Shown here: positions 10,331 through 21,923 of the stretch, piece by piece | How the letters are laid out: every line of letters starts with the position of its first letter | Position numbering within the stretch: position 1 is the stretch's first letter | Source: Hetaerina americana | Lineage: Eukaryota; Arthropoda; Insecta; Odonata; Calopterygidae | Assembly (NCBI GenBank): GCA_022747635.1 | Contig: JAKTNV010000004.1 | Location: forward strand, 24,949,179-25,013,178 | DNA length: 64,000 bases | Direction of reading: 5' to 3' | Program-made: the position numbers and the translations under genes | The notes under the pieces: generated by a model | The model's input: the letters and a program-made list of their open reading frames with translations, nothing else | The model's database searches: none | What the model was told of the DNA's origin: nothing

Positions 10331-11238
10331 TTTAATATGGATTCCCTCGACCACATAAAGCCGGAAACTGCGAATCTTAAGTATTTTTCTTCTTATTGAA
10401 AAGTTTCTTCTTATTCAAAGTTACGCCTGAGACAACAAATTTTTCTTCTTGACTGCACGACCAATTACCTCCATCATCCAAAATTATTCTCATATTAAAG
10501 TATTCACTAGTCTATTCTTGAAATATAAGTTCCATGTCATCCACAACCTCCTCCTTGTAAAGGCTTTAAGTAACACAATTATTCTTTTAATACCATTGAC
10601 TGCTTCGTCCCCCTTCTTGTAAATGCCCAAATATACGCCCGAACAACGCAATAAACTTTGAACATGCAATGAAATCACGCGACAAACATCATTATTGATT
10701 GCATTCGAGGATGCAAGTACGACGGCTCTAGGTTGAATCGCATCCTCATCACATATCAGCAATATCCGACCCCGCAGCGCCAGAGAGAGAACAGGGCGGA
10801 GGATGAATGACTATTGTCTATTATTGAGTATTGGGACCCGAGGCCTTTCAGTTAGTCGGCGGGTGCAACAGCCCGGCGTGGCCGCAGCTCTCTCGGGTCC
10901 TCATCAATTTTATTACAGCTTCGCTTACCTATCAAACTGAAACAGGTTTTCGCGTAGAAGTTTCCCGTGCCTCCATCGGCTACAGCCTTCTCTACTTAAA
11001 ACCAATAACCGAGCGAAGTTTTATACCACGCGCGCGCTCCCACAAGGCGGCTGCTAAACCATCGGCTTTGGGGGGTATGGGAGTGTGGGGAGGGGGGTCG
11101 GTGCTCGAGGAGGAAATCGCTCGTGCAGGCGGGAACGAAAACACGGGGGGAGGAGGAGGACACGGGGGAAGAAGAAGGAACGACGGCAAACCGCAGCTGA
11201 AGGAGATGAGAGAATTCCGAACGGCCGGAGAAGACTGA

Positions 11239-11288
11239 CGGTGGGGGGGTGGAGAGGGGGTTGGAGAGGGGGTTGGAAAGGAGGGTGG
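11239..11288 (+). repeat. G-rich minisatellite of about 12 bp
   Basis: Approximately three and a half units of TGGAGAGGGGGT (12, 12, then 13 bases, the last diverged) follow a G7 run. Multiple runs of three or more G on one strand within 50 bases could form a G-quadruplex. It sits within a longer purine-rich block. Confidence 0.65.
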
Positions 11289-12983
11289 TAGATGGTATGC
11301 CCGTGCGTGCATGAACTGTCGGGGGAGGCTGGGGGGTATTTGAGAAGAGGGGGGACTGATGGGAGTGGGTTCGAAAGGATGCGAATGGGTTTGCAGACGC
11401 CGCCTCGCCGAGGGGAGGGGTAGGGAAGGAAGGGAGGAGGAGTTGGAAGTAAAGGCGCGACGGTGAGGGAAGGCGAGAAAGAACGGGGAGGAGGGAGGAT
11501 TGGAGGAGGGACAGACTCGAGAGACGGCGAAGGCCCAGGAAAGAAGAGGGATAATTAGTGGGGAGGGGGAAAAGGTGTGCAGGAGGAGGTGGTCAGGTGT
11601 GCTTTGGGACGGGTGGGGTGGAACTGCAAGGGCTGGACTGGGAGAGAGAGAGAGAATAAGGGGTCGGAGGATGTACCACGGCGAAGGTAGGAGAGGTTGG
11701 GGAGTTGAGAACCACGCGAAGGAACAGGAGACAATAGGTTGACTGCATGGAAAGAGCCGCGTCAGCTTCTCGGGTCCAAAATGCGACTGTTCTTGCTAGG
11801 TACTCCACCCCTTCCACGGCTCGAGGACATACAACAAGAACCTTCCCACCACGGGGTTGTTTGGAAAGACTGAAAATACCTGAACACGAAAAATAAATTC
11901 CAGCGATTACTAAACTCATTTCAGAACCAGCATAAACCTGGACTGAGGTCGTCTAGCCTACTTATCGGTGGTGAATTCTAGTAACGAAAGGTTTTGACCA
12001 TATTCAGTATTTCCGTCGCTGATTAGTAAATATCCGAACAAGTTCGGGGCGTCTCAGCGTGTCTCCATACAGCCCCAACCCTCCCTATTCAACCGAGGCC
12101 GATTCCTGATTCTGAAAGAACTTCTCTTCAGAAAAACAATTGTACAAGCGGGTGAAGGTACCTTGTAAATTTCACTGGCGTCTCAAATAAATGTTTGGGA
12201 AACCTGCATATAGATAAAAAAGAAGATCCTAGAAACAATTTACATCGTATCTGGCGACTTTCCACAAAATGGTAAAACGCCATTGTATAATTATTCTGAT
12301 TTAATATGGGAGACAAATTGTGTTAAGAAACCCTAGTATAAGAAACGAATCATCGAAAGAAAATTAACGAAATCTTATCTATTAATATAAGTCAATAAAA
12401 AACCAGAGAATAGGAACCTTGCCTTAGAGCATTGGCGTCATGTTACCTTTATCCCTATTCTGTAAACCTAACAAACTGCGGTATATCTACCGATAAATTA
12501 TGAGAATTTTTAGGAAAAGGTATTTCGAAAGTATTCGGTCGAAAGCTCATACGTTACGAAACATTAATGAATGAAGAGTATTTAAACTTTTTGCAAGACC
12601 GTTAATCACAAGGTTGAAAAATAACACACTCCAACAAAAAAAAATCTTCGATGATGCGTTCCTTTTCAGTTTTTATCCAATGCATCCCTCTCCCTACTCA
12701 CGACCCATCCCCCTTCAAGCTATTTCTCATCTTTATCTACTATCTCCCGGGGAAAACACGATAACAAAACAAAACGTCGCAGTTTATTGGCCGCGCCATC
12801 GAAATGAGTCGTGTGGGAGGACAGATTGGACGGATGGATGCAACGGGGGTGGTGGTGGAGGTCGAGAGAATAATAGGAGGAGGAATCCCCGGTGAACGCT
12901 CTTGGCGCGTCAGGCAGGAGTCCTCTCGGGAGAAGCATAACATGCGTACGAGAGAGGGGTCGTGAGAGTCTGGAGAGACCGAA

Positions 12984-12999
12984 GGGGGGGGGGGGGGGG
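12984..12999 (+). repeat. Poly-G tract, 16 bases
   Basis: A homopolymer run of 16 G, prone to sequencing or assembly length error. It lies inside a G-rich purine block. A shorter complementary-type run (13 C) occurs at 23199-23211. Confidence 0.85.
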
Positions 13000-13784
13000 T
13001 GCGCGGGACGCGAGGCGGAGACTTGAACGTGTGACCCCCGAGGGTGGATGGAAATGGAGGGAGTTCGGAATGGAGGGGAAGGAGAGAAACCGACGTATGG
13101 TGCTGGGGGAGCGGTGTGGGGTGGCCGAGATGGTTGTAAGGTGGAAAGGGAGAAGGAGTTGGTGAAGGGATAGCCCTTTTCTCCCTCTCACTCGGGTCTT
13201 AGGGGAGGGATGAGAGGAATGCCTTCGACGCCCCGCCGGGAAAGTGTGAGATGGCGGGGGAAGGTGCGGTGGGAGCGGAGGGGAGAGAATCTGAGAGGGA
13301 CGGGCGTTCCTGGAAACAAGAGGGGGGATGACACGAACGAGTCACCGATGCAAGGGGATCGGTGTACTTGTGAGCCAATGCACCGAGATAAAAGTGTTTG
13401 CCAAATACAAACGCTCTTCAGTAGAATTCGTTTCTCATCTTGGTGACAGAGAAGCGGTCGCCTCGAACAGCAAATGGGGTTCGTCGTTATGTTGCGATGC
13501 TAACAACTAGCGGTAGTTACCGAATGTCATAAGCGTAAGTTTGTTTAAATTTTGCACTCGCCATCCCTCAGTCATCCAAACAACACCAACATGAAAATCC
13601 AACACCATTAACAGAGTCCTACAATGCAACATCCCTCAACTGTTCATCAGCATTGCTGTAAAAATGAAAATATGCGTGACGCAGGGCTGTATGACATCCC
13701 ACACCGAAAGTTTATTAAAGGCAGTTCCAAATGAAACTTTTAAGTGTGGCAATTGCAATGAAAGAGAGCCTCAATGATTTATTT

Positions 13785-13972
13785 ATTTATTTAGCTATTA
13801 GTCCGGAAACAGCACTCTGGCCTTTACATTGGACTATTAACAAAGAATAACAATGGAGACGATTACAAACACCTAAGCCCTAGGTGGAAGAAAACCCACC
13901 CAGGCGGGAATCGAACCCGCGACCCATGGATTGGCAGACGAGGACGTTACCCCGCCGCCACCGAGGCCGGCA
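13785..13972 (-). mobile_element. tRNA-derived SINE, family B, near full-length copy
   Basis: On the minus strand the head GCCGGCCTCGGTGGCGGCGG leads to GTAACGTCCTCGTCTGCC and a perfect B box inside GCGGGTTCGATTCCCGC. Then come CACCTAGGGCTTAGGTG, AAAGGCCAGAGTGCTGTTTC, and a tail of TAAA-type repeats (AAATAAATAAAT). It is the best reference copy of this family here. The copies at 4267, 5610, 54615 and 61757 align to it. RNA polymerase III transcription is plausible from the A-like and B boxes. Confidence 0.8.
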
Positions 13973-14040
13973 AAGGACCTAAGAAGGGCCAAACTGAGCA
14001 AAAAATTAGAATCTCAAACAAATCTCTTTAAGGCGCACTC

Positions 14041-14165
14041 TCTTTAACCGATAAGTAAGCGAGTTCGCTCTTTGAATTCCCGGATTTGATTCGGGAATAA
14101 CACGCTTCAGGGGATGACTCCGTTCAAGTAACCACCGCGATATCTACTGCAGTTCGTTGAATTTA
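14041..14165 (+). mobile_element. Diverged relative of the 335-bp array unit (SINE family D)
   Basis: The T-arm-like hairpin CCCGG-ATTTGAT-TCGGG (14079-14095) is followed by GGATGACTCCGTTCAAGTAA, then CCGCGATATCTACTGCAGTTC and TTGAATTT. These correspond in order to the array unit's T arm, GGATGACTCCGTTAAAAGTTA, GCGGCATCTCCCGCAGTTTC and TTGGAATTT. About 45 bases present in the array unit between the T arm and GGATGACT are missing here. This dispersed copy indicates that the array unit belongs to a wider SINE-like family. Confidence 0.6.
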
Positions 14166-16321
14166 TCTCTGAGAGAATGATAAGTCATGACAAACATGTA
14201 CGTTTCTACGCGGAGAAATGGATACTTTCGTCTGGTAATCATACTCATATGTACCTTAGTCACAAACACACATACTATGCCTTGAGTATAGTAGTAGCAA
14301 TGGAATTTCTAATAAATAAGGGGATATTTGACTCATCAATCTCGCGCTGCATAAATATACTACTTTTGATACTCGTAAGTAGAGTGGATGTAGTCGCCAC
14401 ATCCTGAGTTTGAAGGTGGATTTTTTCGCTAATTTGACCAACATTTTCGATTTACGTGGTTTTTTGAGAAGGATACCGTATTATTGTTAAAAGTTCGATT
14501 CCTATGAATCCACGTCGATGAACATCAACCCTTTTCCGATGGTTTTTTTCATAAACAAACGGTCTGACAAGAAAATCTCAACTAACTCAACACACTATCC
14601 CTCGCAACAAGCGATTTACCAATGAAATTTAACACCTTATAACACTTATCGCTTGCGTATAGGTCACAGAATATGATTCAGAAATTTGTTTTATGCATAC
14701 GAATGATATTCAATTGTTCCCGACTAAACTTTGTGTTCTTCATTTAATGTATACGAATTATATTTATAGAATCCTCAAATTTACTTGCATCTTTGAGAAA
14801 AGGGAAATAGTTTTTTAAACTCTAATAAACAACTCGATTTATGAATCTTTTTTAAAAATCCTTGTAGCGAAAAGTTTTGAAGCCATCATTTGATGTGATG
14901 GTTTGGTTTGATAGGTAAAGCGTGAATCCAACTCCTAGCAATACAATCACGTAATAATGGGAATAAATGAACGGAAAACGATAGCATTTTCAAATTAGCG
15001 CGTGTAGGAATTCAAAAAAACACATTTGCATAATAAAAACTTCGGTTCTACTGGAATCTGATCCGCGCTATAAGTGTATCCTCAAGGATATATCAGAGTA
15101 ATGTGACGCTCTGCTTGGAAGAGAGAAAGAATAATCTGTAACGGAAAACTTTCCGCGAGACTGCATGCCAATCGCATTCTGCAGTGCTATTCACCTTCCG
15201 CGGAGATGATGGCACGGAGAAACGGGGAGAGCAGGTACAAATTGGAATGTTGAGAAGCGGAGCTCAGAGAAGAGAGCGGCAGGGAAAAGATCTTCTCTAT
15301 TGTAAGATCAAAAAACAGGAAGGAATCCACGTTTTCACTCGATACCATCCACCGGCACTTTTCAACTAAAAGACACTCTTAAACGTTGACCGTCAGGAAA
15401 ATTACTGACAGTTGAAATCGTCTACAATTCATGTTAACTCTTTTTAAGACTTGATACATACATTCCGAGAGCCAAACAATAGAAATGCGCCCTCACGCAT
15501 GAGTCACATGCGTGAATAACAGTGTCAAGATATAAGTTCCAATTGCATTGGGGCTACATTCCACATTGAATAATAAATAATCATTGATATAAGGAATTAC
15601 GGCGGCGCAATGTAAAAACGTAGATGTTACGAAAAATAATGATGGGTGAATATTTTCCAAGAGATATTGACCTTCACATCTTCTAGGCACGAAAAAATGT
15701 AAAGACAATATTCAATTGCATTGAGATAATTTACAATCGAAGGTAGAGTTCAGAAAATAAAGCATTAAGAAAAACTTAAATACGGATCATACAGATGTAA
15801 TGTAACGACAATTTATCTCCGAGGCAATAGGATGAGTGTAGATTAGAGGTTTTTGAGGCGGATTTATGGAGATAATAAAGGCATACAACTCTTAAAAAAG
15901 ACAGGTAAGGTGGGTGGAGAAGTTATTGAGAGCTAGTGAGGTGCTGCAGTCCACTAAAGAAGGAATTAAGTTAACTAATAAGGTTGTAAAACGGAAAAGA
16001 ATAAGTTATTTAGGGTGGCAGACAGCATTTAGAATTGAAGGAGGAAATTATTTAAGGAGTTCGGCCTGGGAGACACACTCAGAAGACCAAGAATGTATGT
16101 AAAAATGGTCTGAGAACATCCAAAACCTCTACATATCGGTAAACTACACAAAACGCAAAATGATACATGTAGGGCGTGAAAGCCGAGTAACTCACAGTTT
16201 CGCGCGCAGATGGATAAGACAGGCGTCTACAATACAAGACTCAGCTGTTCGCCATCATACCGTGCAATATTTCCCCATCCATTTGAAAAACCCTAACCCC
16301 CTCATCCCTTACCCTTTCTTC
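14166..16321. other. Intergenic, AT-rich
   Basis: No recognised coding sequence or repeat. Frames of 60 to 76 codons are scattered and carry no domain. The short frame at 15914-16102 (62 codons, Lys/Arg-rich start) has no family resemblance I can name. Confidence 0.4.
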
Positions 16322-16382
16322 CTGGTGCTGCACCTCCTGCCACACACCTTTTTGGTGGCTTGCAGGGTATTGATGTAGATAT
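16322..16382 (+). mobile_element. LINE 3' tail with hairpin, decayed (tail copy 3)
   Basis: It reads TGCACCTCCTGCCACACACC, then TTTTTGGTGGCTTGCAGGG and TATTGATGTAGATA, matching the LINE hairpin tail. Relative to the intact copies the stem bases have changed on both sides (CCCGC to CCTGC with GCGGG to GCAGG; GCC to ACC with GGC to GGT), so pairing is kept. Most of these substitutions are also what CpG decay would produce. No coding part is attached. Confidence 0.7.
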
Positions 16383-16895
16383 TACGATACGCCCAAAAAA
16401 AAGCAAGGCGCTTCGGTTAAATAACGCAAAGTCCCAGCAATGGTGTCTCGCGAGCTGAGGGTGCCGACAATTTTCGAGATCAGCCGAACGTTGAAGAGCT
16501 GAACCCAAGGCGATAGATATCAATACGTGAAGCGGTGAAGATAGAGTCGAACCCGGAGTAAATCTCACCTTCCACCAACCCTCTGCATTTTCCAACATTA
16601 TTTCCTGAAAGGCAGCATTTGGCTCGAGCAGAGGGAACCTCACGGTCCTTTCGGACGCGTGAATGTTATACCAAGGTGCAATTCTTTCGGCGAGATAATG
16701 ATTGAGAGGGGGGACCCGGGGCGGCGTCCGGCTATCGCAAACAGGCGAGAATGATGGGGATTATTGGTACCCTGAGACGTGTTTGCAGGAGAGCCCGCTG
16801 ATGTGACACCATATGCCGCGATAAGGTGAAGTGGGTGAGGAAGAGGAGATGACGGGATATAGGAGTAAGATAAGGTGTATTTACATAAATGCGAA
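16383..16895. other. Intergenic, no gene recognised
   Basis: Mixed-composition DNA. A 113-codon minus-strand frame at 16302-16643 runs out of the LINE tail and has no domain. Nothing else is visible. Confidence 0.4.
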
Positions 16896-17200
16896 GGATC
16901 GGGATGGTGTGGTAGCTAACACGCTGGCTTCCTATCTAGAGGGTCCGGGTTCGAATGCCTGAGGCAGCAGATATTTTTCAGTGGTATCACGATCCCTACT
17001 TGAGGTGCTTTGTGGAGAGCACTGGAGTGAGTACGCCGTCCGTCGGATGGGACGTTAAGCTGCGGACCCCTTGGCGCCTTTCGCTGTAGGAGTCGGCTAG
17101 TGCCGACGCCGAGTTTCTCTCCACCCATCATCCTTTCCTGTCCATCCCTAATGGCGCAAACGACCTCAGCTGTCGGTCGCCTCCCCTAAATACTACTACT
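16896..17200 (+). mobile_element. tRNA-derived SINE, family A
   Basis: The head GGATCGGGATGGTGTGGTAG and B box GGGTTCGAATGCC are followed by the family body: GGTATCACGATCCCTACTTG, GTGGAGAGCACTGGAGTGAG, GACGTTAAGCTGC, TTTCTCTCCACCC, and CCTCAGCTGTCGGTCGCCTC. It ends in TACTACTACT. Near full length. The B box differs from consensus at one position. No clear target-site duplication found. Confidence 0.8.
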
Positions 17201-20200
17201 TATATAAACATGTATCCTTTGGCGCCGTCGTGGAAGATAAAAAGATCGAAGGGACGCGGGTGAGTGGACGCGACAGCGGTCTTTTCATCTGAGACGACAG
17301 CCGGGAAGTGCGGAGGAAGGGCATTCCTCACAAATGGAGAAATGAAGAGACGCAGCCGAAGACAGTACGACCAAATACCTTGCAGAATTATTCAACTGAA
17401 GCAAGTGATTCCGTCAAGTACACACCATTTACTATACATCATGTTTCTGCAAAATATATGAGATTTTACTCATATTATAAGTTATGCCAATAAAATGTTC
17501 CCGAAATTGAATTAAAAATGCATCTTTATTCTTATATTTTATTCATTATACACTTACAAGACAAATTTTTTCTTGTCGAAGATATTTGGATTATGTAAGT
17601 ACTTGATGGGTTTTATGCTGCATAAAGATTTACTGTAGAGATTTGCACAACGTGTACCTCCTATATTTTAATTTTTCGATCGCACCACAGTAACCAACTG
17701 GAAGGCTTGAACGTTGGCGTGATTGATGAGGATAAGAGCTTAAGTCCCGCTGAGTTCTTTGGGGCGCGCAAAATTCATAATTGTACGAAATGAGTGATAA
17801 GTTTTTCTAGAACCACCAGCGGCTTCTCCCAAATTTGTGGTTCCAGAAAATCAAATCTCTTAGAATTTACTCGGGGGACTCCGGGAATCACCGTGATATG
17901 AAGTCGGGACGCCCCCCGGGTCAGTGACGGAATTATCTGCCGTGTAAGCCAAAACGCAAACTTGATTTAAAAAAAAGTAATTTTAAGATATCATTTATGG
18001 CACTTATACACAAGAAATAAATAAAATGTGCGAGGTAAGCCGTAAGGGGTGTCTGCATGAAAGAGTCAAGTTATTTACAGCTAGCGGCACGACCAGTTTT
18101 ATTCAACTTTCCTCCATCGATCTCTCAGTTCAAATAAATGTTTGCAAGGGATATCTGCTCTCTGTCAGTAAAATGAATACGGGAATGATGGTCAATTCAT
18201 TTAAATTTAATACCAAAAATTTCAGGTTCCTATTCGACCGTGAGTTACAACATAAATTGTAGACGACTACTAAAAGGTTTGCTCTCATGGTTTTCGACCT
18301 TTAGGATCCTACGATAACATTCCCTAAGTGGCACGTGGAATACCTAGAAAGCTACCTAAACTTAACATTTTCGAGCAACACGTCCCTACGGTATGTCTGC
18401 GTTAAACATTTAGACTTCGGCAGAATGAAGTGAGGTAGAGAGAATACCAAATTGAAGAAGGGTGTTATCATAGTGTGGTTACGCTTGATTAAGACTTATT
18501 AGTTACGAGACTTACAAATGTAGAGGAAGGTATTTCGTGCACGTCCAAGACCAAACCTTAAGAGTGGACTCTGCCTTTTCAAAATTTGAGCAATGTAGCA
18601 AATCAAAAGCGAAACTAATTAAGCAATGTAATGGTAAACGACGAGTAAGTTCATGGTATGTACAGATAGACGGACCATATGCCGCGTGGAGCAGCCTTGT
18701 TGTCCCATGGCAAATGACTTTTCCCACCCGCGTAACGAAAATTCCACGAAACACGACGTTCCACTTCCCCTTCAGCCCACTTGGCGATGCGGTTTCCCTC
18801 AAAATCTCCACACCTCGTTCTAAGGTTACGAGCGCTTTCCTCAATCAATTCTCGTTCCAAGCACGTGCCCCTCTGAGGAAGAAACCAGAAAAATCCCCAT
18901 GATTTGAGGCCTACTTTAAACTGCCATGACGAAACGTTTCTTCGGGGAAATTTTGAACCCCAGCGGCCTAAACCGAGTCGGAGATACAACCTCGGCATAT
19001 TTTTATGGGCTTTACACCTTGCTGCAACATTATTACGCATAGGAAGTCTTAGCACCAACAACATATTTCCAACTAACAGCAATACAATTCCAATCAAGAA
19101 AAAGAGATTGCCTTCAACATAGCATCATGCATCTTCTGCTGAACTACTGTAAAGTCATATTAAGAATTAATAGAACTAGTGAAACATTTCGCACGAAGTT
19201 TTTCCCAAAATTTGGATTTATGGAAAAATAAAGTCTTAGGTCCATAAAACATGTTTAACCCGTTAAAATATACATATACCTTTAGACCACAAGGCCAATT
19301 AAACCTTCAATCAGAGACTCTCTGCTCGAGCATAAAAATAATATGGTGTTATGAATAGATTCTCTGAGAGTTCATCGAAAAAATTATAATAATTATCCAA
19401 AAGCAAAATAATATAAAAACCGATTCTCTTGAATAATTAACACTGCTACAACTATTAATATCATTACTGTAAATTCTATAAAGCGCTCAACTGACTAAGT
19501 GAATATTTACGTGTACTCTCAATTAGTGGCTAGACCCTAGCCAACGTAACTTTCTCGGCAACTAAAAGTATCAAACATATCCCAGCCAAAACAATATTAT
19601 CCACATAATTCATTTTAATTCGAATACTTTCGACAAATATCAGACAAATATTTCCACTGCTTTGATAAAAAAACAAGAAGTGAACATTCCCATAAAATTA
19701 ATTACTCGGATCGTTTCGAAAGTCAAATTATTTTGAAAAAGAAATCCAATCTAGCGAAAAATCTAAAAAGTAATGTATGCACTTCATTCAGCTGAACTCG
19801 AAATTACTAACCAACATTATATCATCAGGAAAGACGTAACAAAATAGCAGACAAAATTTCAACGAGAAAACTCGACCCTTAATTTATTTAAATCAGTGTC
19901 TTCATTCAAACGGTTGAAATTGAGCTCACGGTGTGATAATAGGGGTATTGACGCAACACCTGCGGCCGCTAGGATTTCGAAGAGGAAAGGAATATAACAG
20001 GAATCAAGCGGCGCCATAGTTTATATATAAAGGTGACCAAACCGGAGTTATTTATACCGAGGAGTTAAATGAGGTCTTCGCACCCAAACATCGCCCCCCG
20101 AGGGAGCATCTCTACTGCCGAACGGCTTCCACCGAGTCCACCCAAACATTCCAAAACTCGGCTGCTGTCGGCCAACATAGAGAAGGGATCCACGATCTAG

Positions 20201-20892
20201 CTACAGTAGACTTGATTGCATGTGAGAAATGCTTCCTTCAGTGCTCTCAGTTGTAGTTCTTTTTCAATTATAACAGAATATTAAGTTCGGCGATTATAAT
20301 AGGTCACTTAAGAGGAAGTTACTCTAGGCTACTCTCACTGAGGGTTCGAGTCAAATTAATTGCCTTCCTTTTGAATCCATCAGGGATATGTCACAGCCGC
20401 TGCAATTTTATAAAAATTTCGGCAATCCCGTGGATTTCCATGGTTATAGTCAGAAACATGGTCCACGAACGTGATTAAACATGTCAAAACGGAATAAGAC
20501 GCCTACCAAAATTTTAAAAATACATGACGACGCACGAAAGCCAACGACCAGAGGATTTCCAATTCGGATATAAGAGCACTGTAATATTATTATTTTGAAT
20601 TATTTGCATTTCAGATTATTAGCCAGATGCGTAGGGAAAATGAGTACGCAGTACCGACGACACTGCAATGCAATGCAATACATTTTAAATATTTCAATAG
20701 GAACCAACATAGGATACACTGCATGAATCAGGTTCTTAATCTACCGTTATGAGACGGTTTTCTGCAAAAAATCGATTTCCTTCGATTTCACCTAAGTTTT
20801 CGGCATCAATTTTGAGTGAATCTAATGCCAATTTCTTACGTTTGAAATAATTCCAGACTACCGGATTAAGAGCCAATTCTTTAATGACTGCC
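17201..20892. other. Intergenic, mostly AT-rich
   Basis: No gene recognised. Overlapping frames at 18512-18902 on both strands (110, 121 and 148 codons) conflict and have no domain. The stretch 19140-20050 is particularly AT-rich and frame-poor. No repeat from the families seen elsewhere in the window is present. Confidence 0.4.
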
Positions 20893-21345
20893 TTCATCAG
20901 TATTTCAATCTTCAGACTGGTTTAATGCGGCCCTCCTTTCTTCTCCATTGAGTGTTAATTCCCTCTCCCTCTTTCCAGTCATACGTCTTTCTTAAATTTT
21001 CCTACGAGGTTGTTTCTTGGTCTTCCTCTCGAAGTGCTCCCTCCAGCTTTCCCATCTATTTGTTTTCACCCGACCGATCGTGCATCAAGGTATACCCTAT
21101 CTATTCTTTGCCGCAATGTTCTCCCTATGGTTCTCCTTTCCTCTTCTGCTTTCTCTGCACTGTACTTCCTCATTTCTCACGTTGTCTGCCCATTTAATCT
21201 TCAGTATTCTCCACCAGCACAATGTCTCAAAGGCATCTATTCGTATCTGGTCACTTTCCCGATGCTTCGTTTCTCTGCTCCGTAGAGCGCCATGCTCCAT
21301 ACGAACGTTTAGACAAACTGTTTCCCTGTTTGCATCCTCGGGTTC
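20893..21345 (-). pseudogene. RTE-like LINE reverse-transcriptase C-terminal fragment
   Basis: The minus-strand translation includes VWSMALYGAEKRSIGKVTR and then IDAFETLCWWRILKIKWADN followed by VRNEEV. This matches the WSVALYGAETWTL, LEAFEMWCWRRMLKISW, NEEVL motifs at the C-terminus of RTE-type LINE ORFs. Further frames give a GRPRNNLVGKFKKDV-like stretch and a terminal ERRAALNQSED ending near 20893. Frameshifts and stops break it, and the polymerase core is missing. It is related to the fragment at 9920-10203. Confidence 0.7.
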
Positions 21346-21360
21346 TTCTAAGGTTCTTTT

Positions 21361-21430
21361 ACGAGTGGTGACCTCACACCTCTCACCGCATTCCCTTGCG
21401 GCGGCTTGCGGGGTATTGTGTAGATGTAGA
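21361..21430 (+). mobile_element. LINE 3' tail with hairpin (tail copy 4)
   Basis: It reads GTGGTGACCTCACACCTCTC, then ACCGCATTCCCTTGCGGCGG and CTTGCGGGGTATTGTGTAGA, ending TGTAGA. The 3' half of the hairpin is intact, but the 5' half is diverged (TCTCACCGCA instead of CCCCGCCACA), weakening the stem. It lies immediately beside the oppositely oriented RTE-like fragment. Confidence 0.75.
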
Positions 21431-21619
21431 AATACTGTAGTCGCCTCTTATTCATAAACGCCTTTTTTCCTGGAGATAGCCTTCGCTTGATTTCGGTCGA
21501 ACTTCTTCCTCATACTGCCGCCCAGGTAAATGTAGGATTCCACTTACTCTAGTTTCACTCCTTGCATTGTGTATCTGCCTTCAGCTTCTCCCTTCCACAA
21601 ACAATGCTTTGGCAACAAC

Positions 21620-21923
21620 AACTGGTGCATTTTCATGTGGTGTTTCAATTTCTGGCTTGTTGTGTCCTGGCTTCCGTGTTGTAGGATGGCTTTCGTGCTG
21701 CATCATGGGGTGCAGTTTTTTAGTTGTTTTGCGGTATATGTGTTTGCATGAGTATTGGATGAAGGGATTTTTGCATGAGTATGTGCGCTGCTGTGGGTGT
21801 AATTTTCCGTGTTTTTTTTTTTTGCATGTGGTATTTTTCCTTTTTACGGTTGGTGACCTAACACCCCCCGCCACACGCCCTTGCGGCGGCTTGCGGGGTA
21901 TTATGTAGATGTAGATGTAGAAA
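21620..21923 (+). mobile_element. LINE 3' UTR and hairpin tail (tail copy 5)
   Basis: A T- and GT-rich stretch resembling the 3' UTR at 3431-3660 in composition and in its TGCATG-containing motifs leads into TACGGTTGGTGACCTAACAC. The intact hairpin follows, then GGGGTATTATGTAGATGTAG plus one more ATGTAG unit. The hairpin is identical to that of the copy with coding sequence. The 5' limit is approximate. The 113-codon frame across it (21567-21908) is a reading of UTR sequence and not a gene. Confidence 0.75.

Larger units (their letters stand above)
10331..13784. other. Intergenic with G-rich purine blocks
   Basis: AT-rich to about 10770, then CpG-bearing DNA. Strongly G-rich plus-strand blocks lie at about 11060-11720 and 12820-13330, including a 16-G run at 12984-12999. 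Frames here on either strand are low-complexity (Gly/Arg/Glu-rich on plus, Pro/Ser-rich on minus). No exon, promoter core or RNA gene can be supported. Confidence 0.4.
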
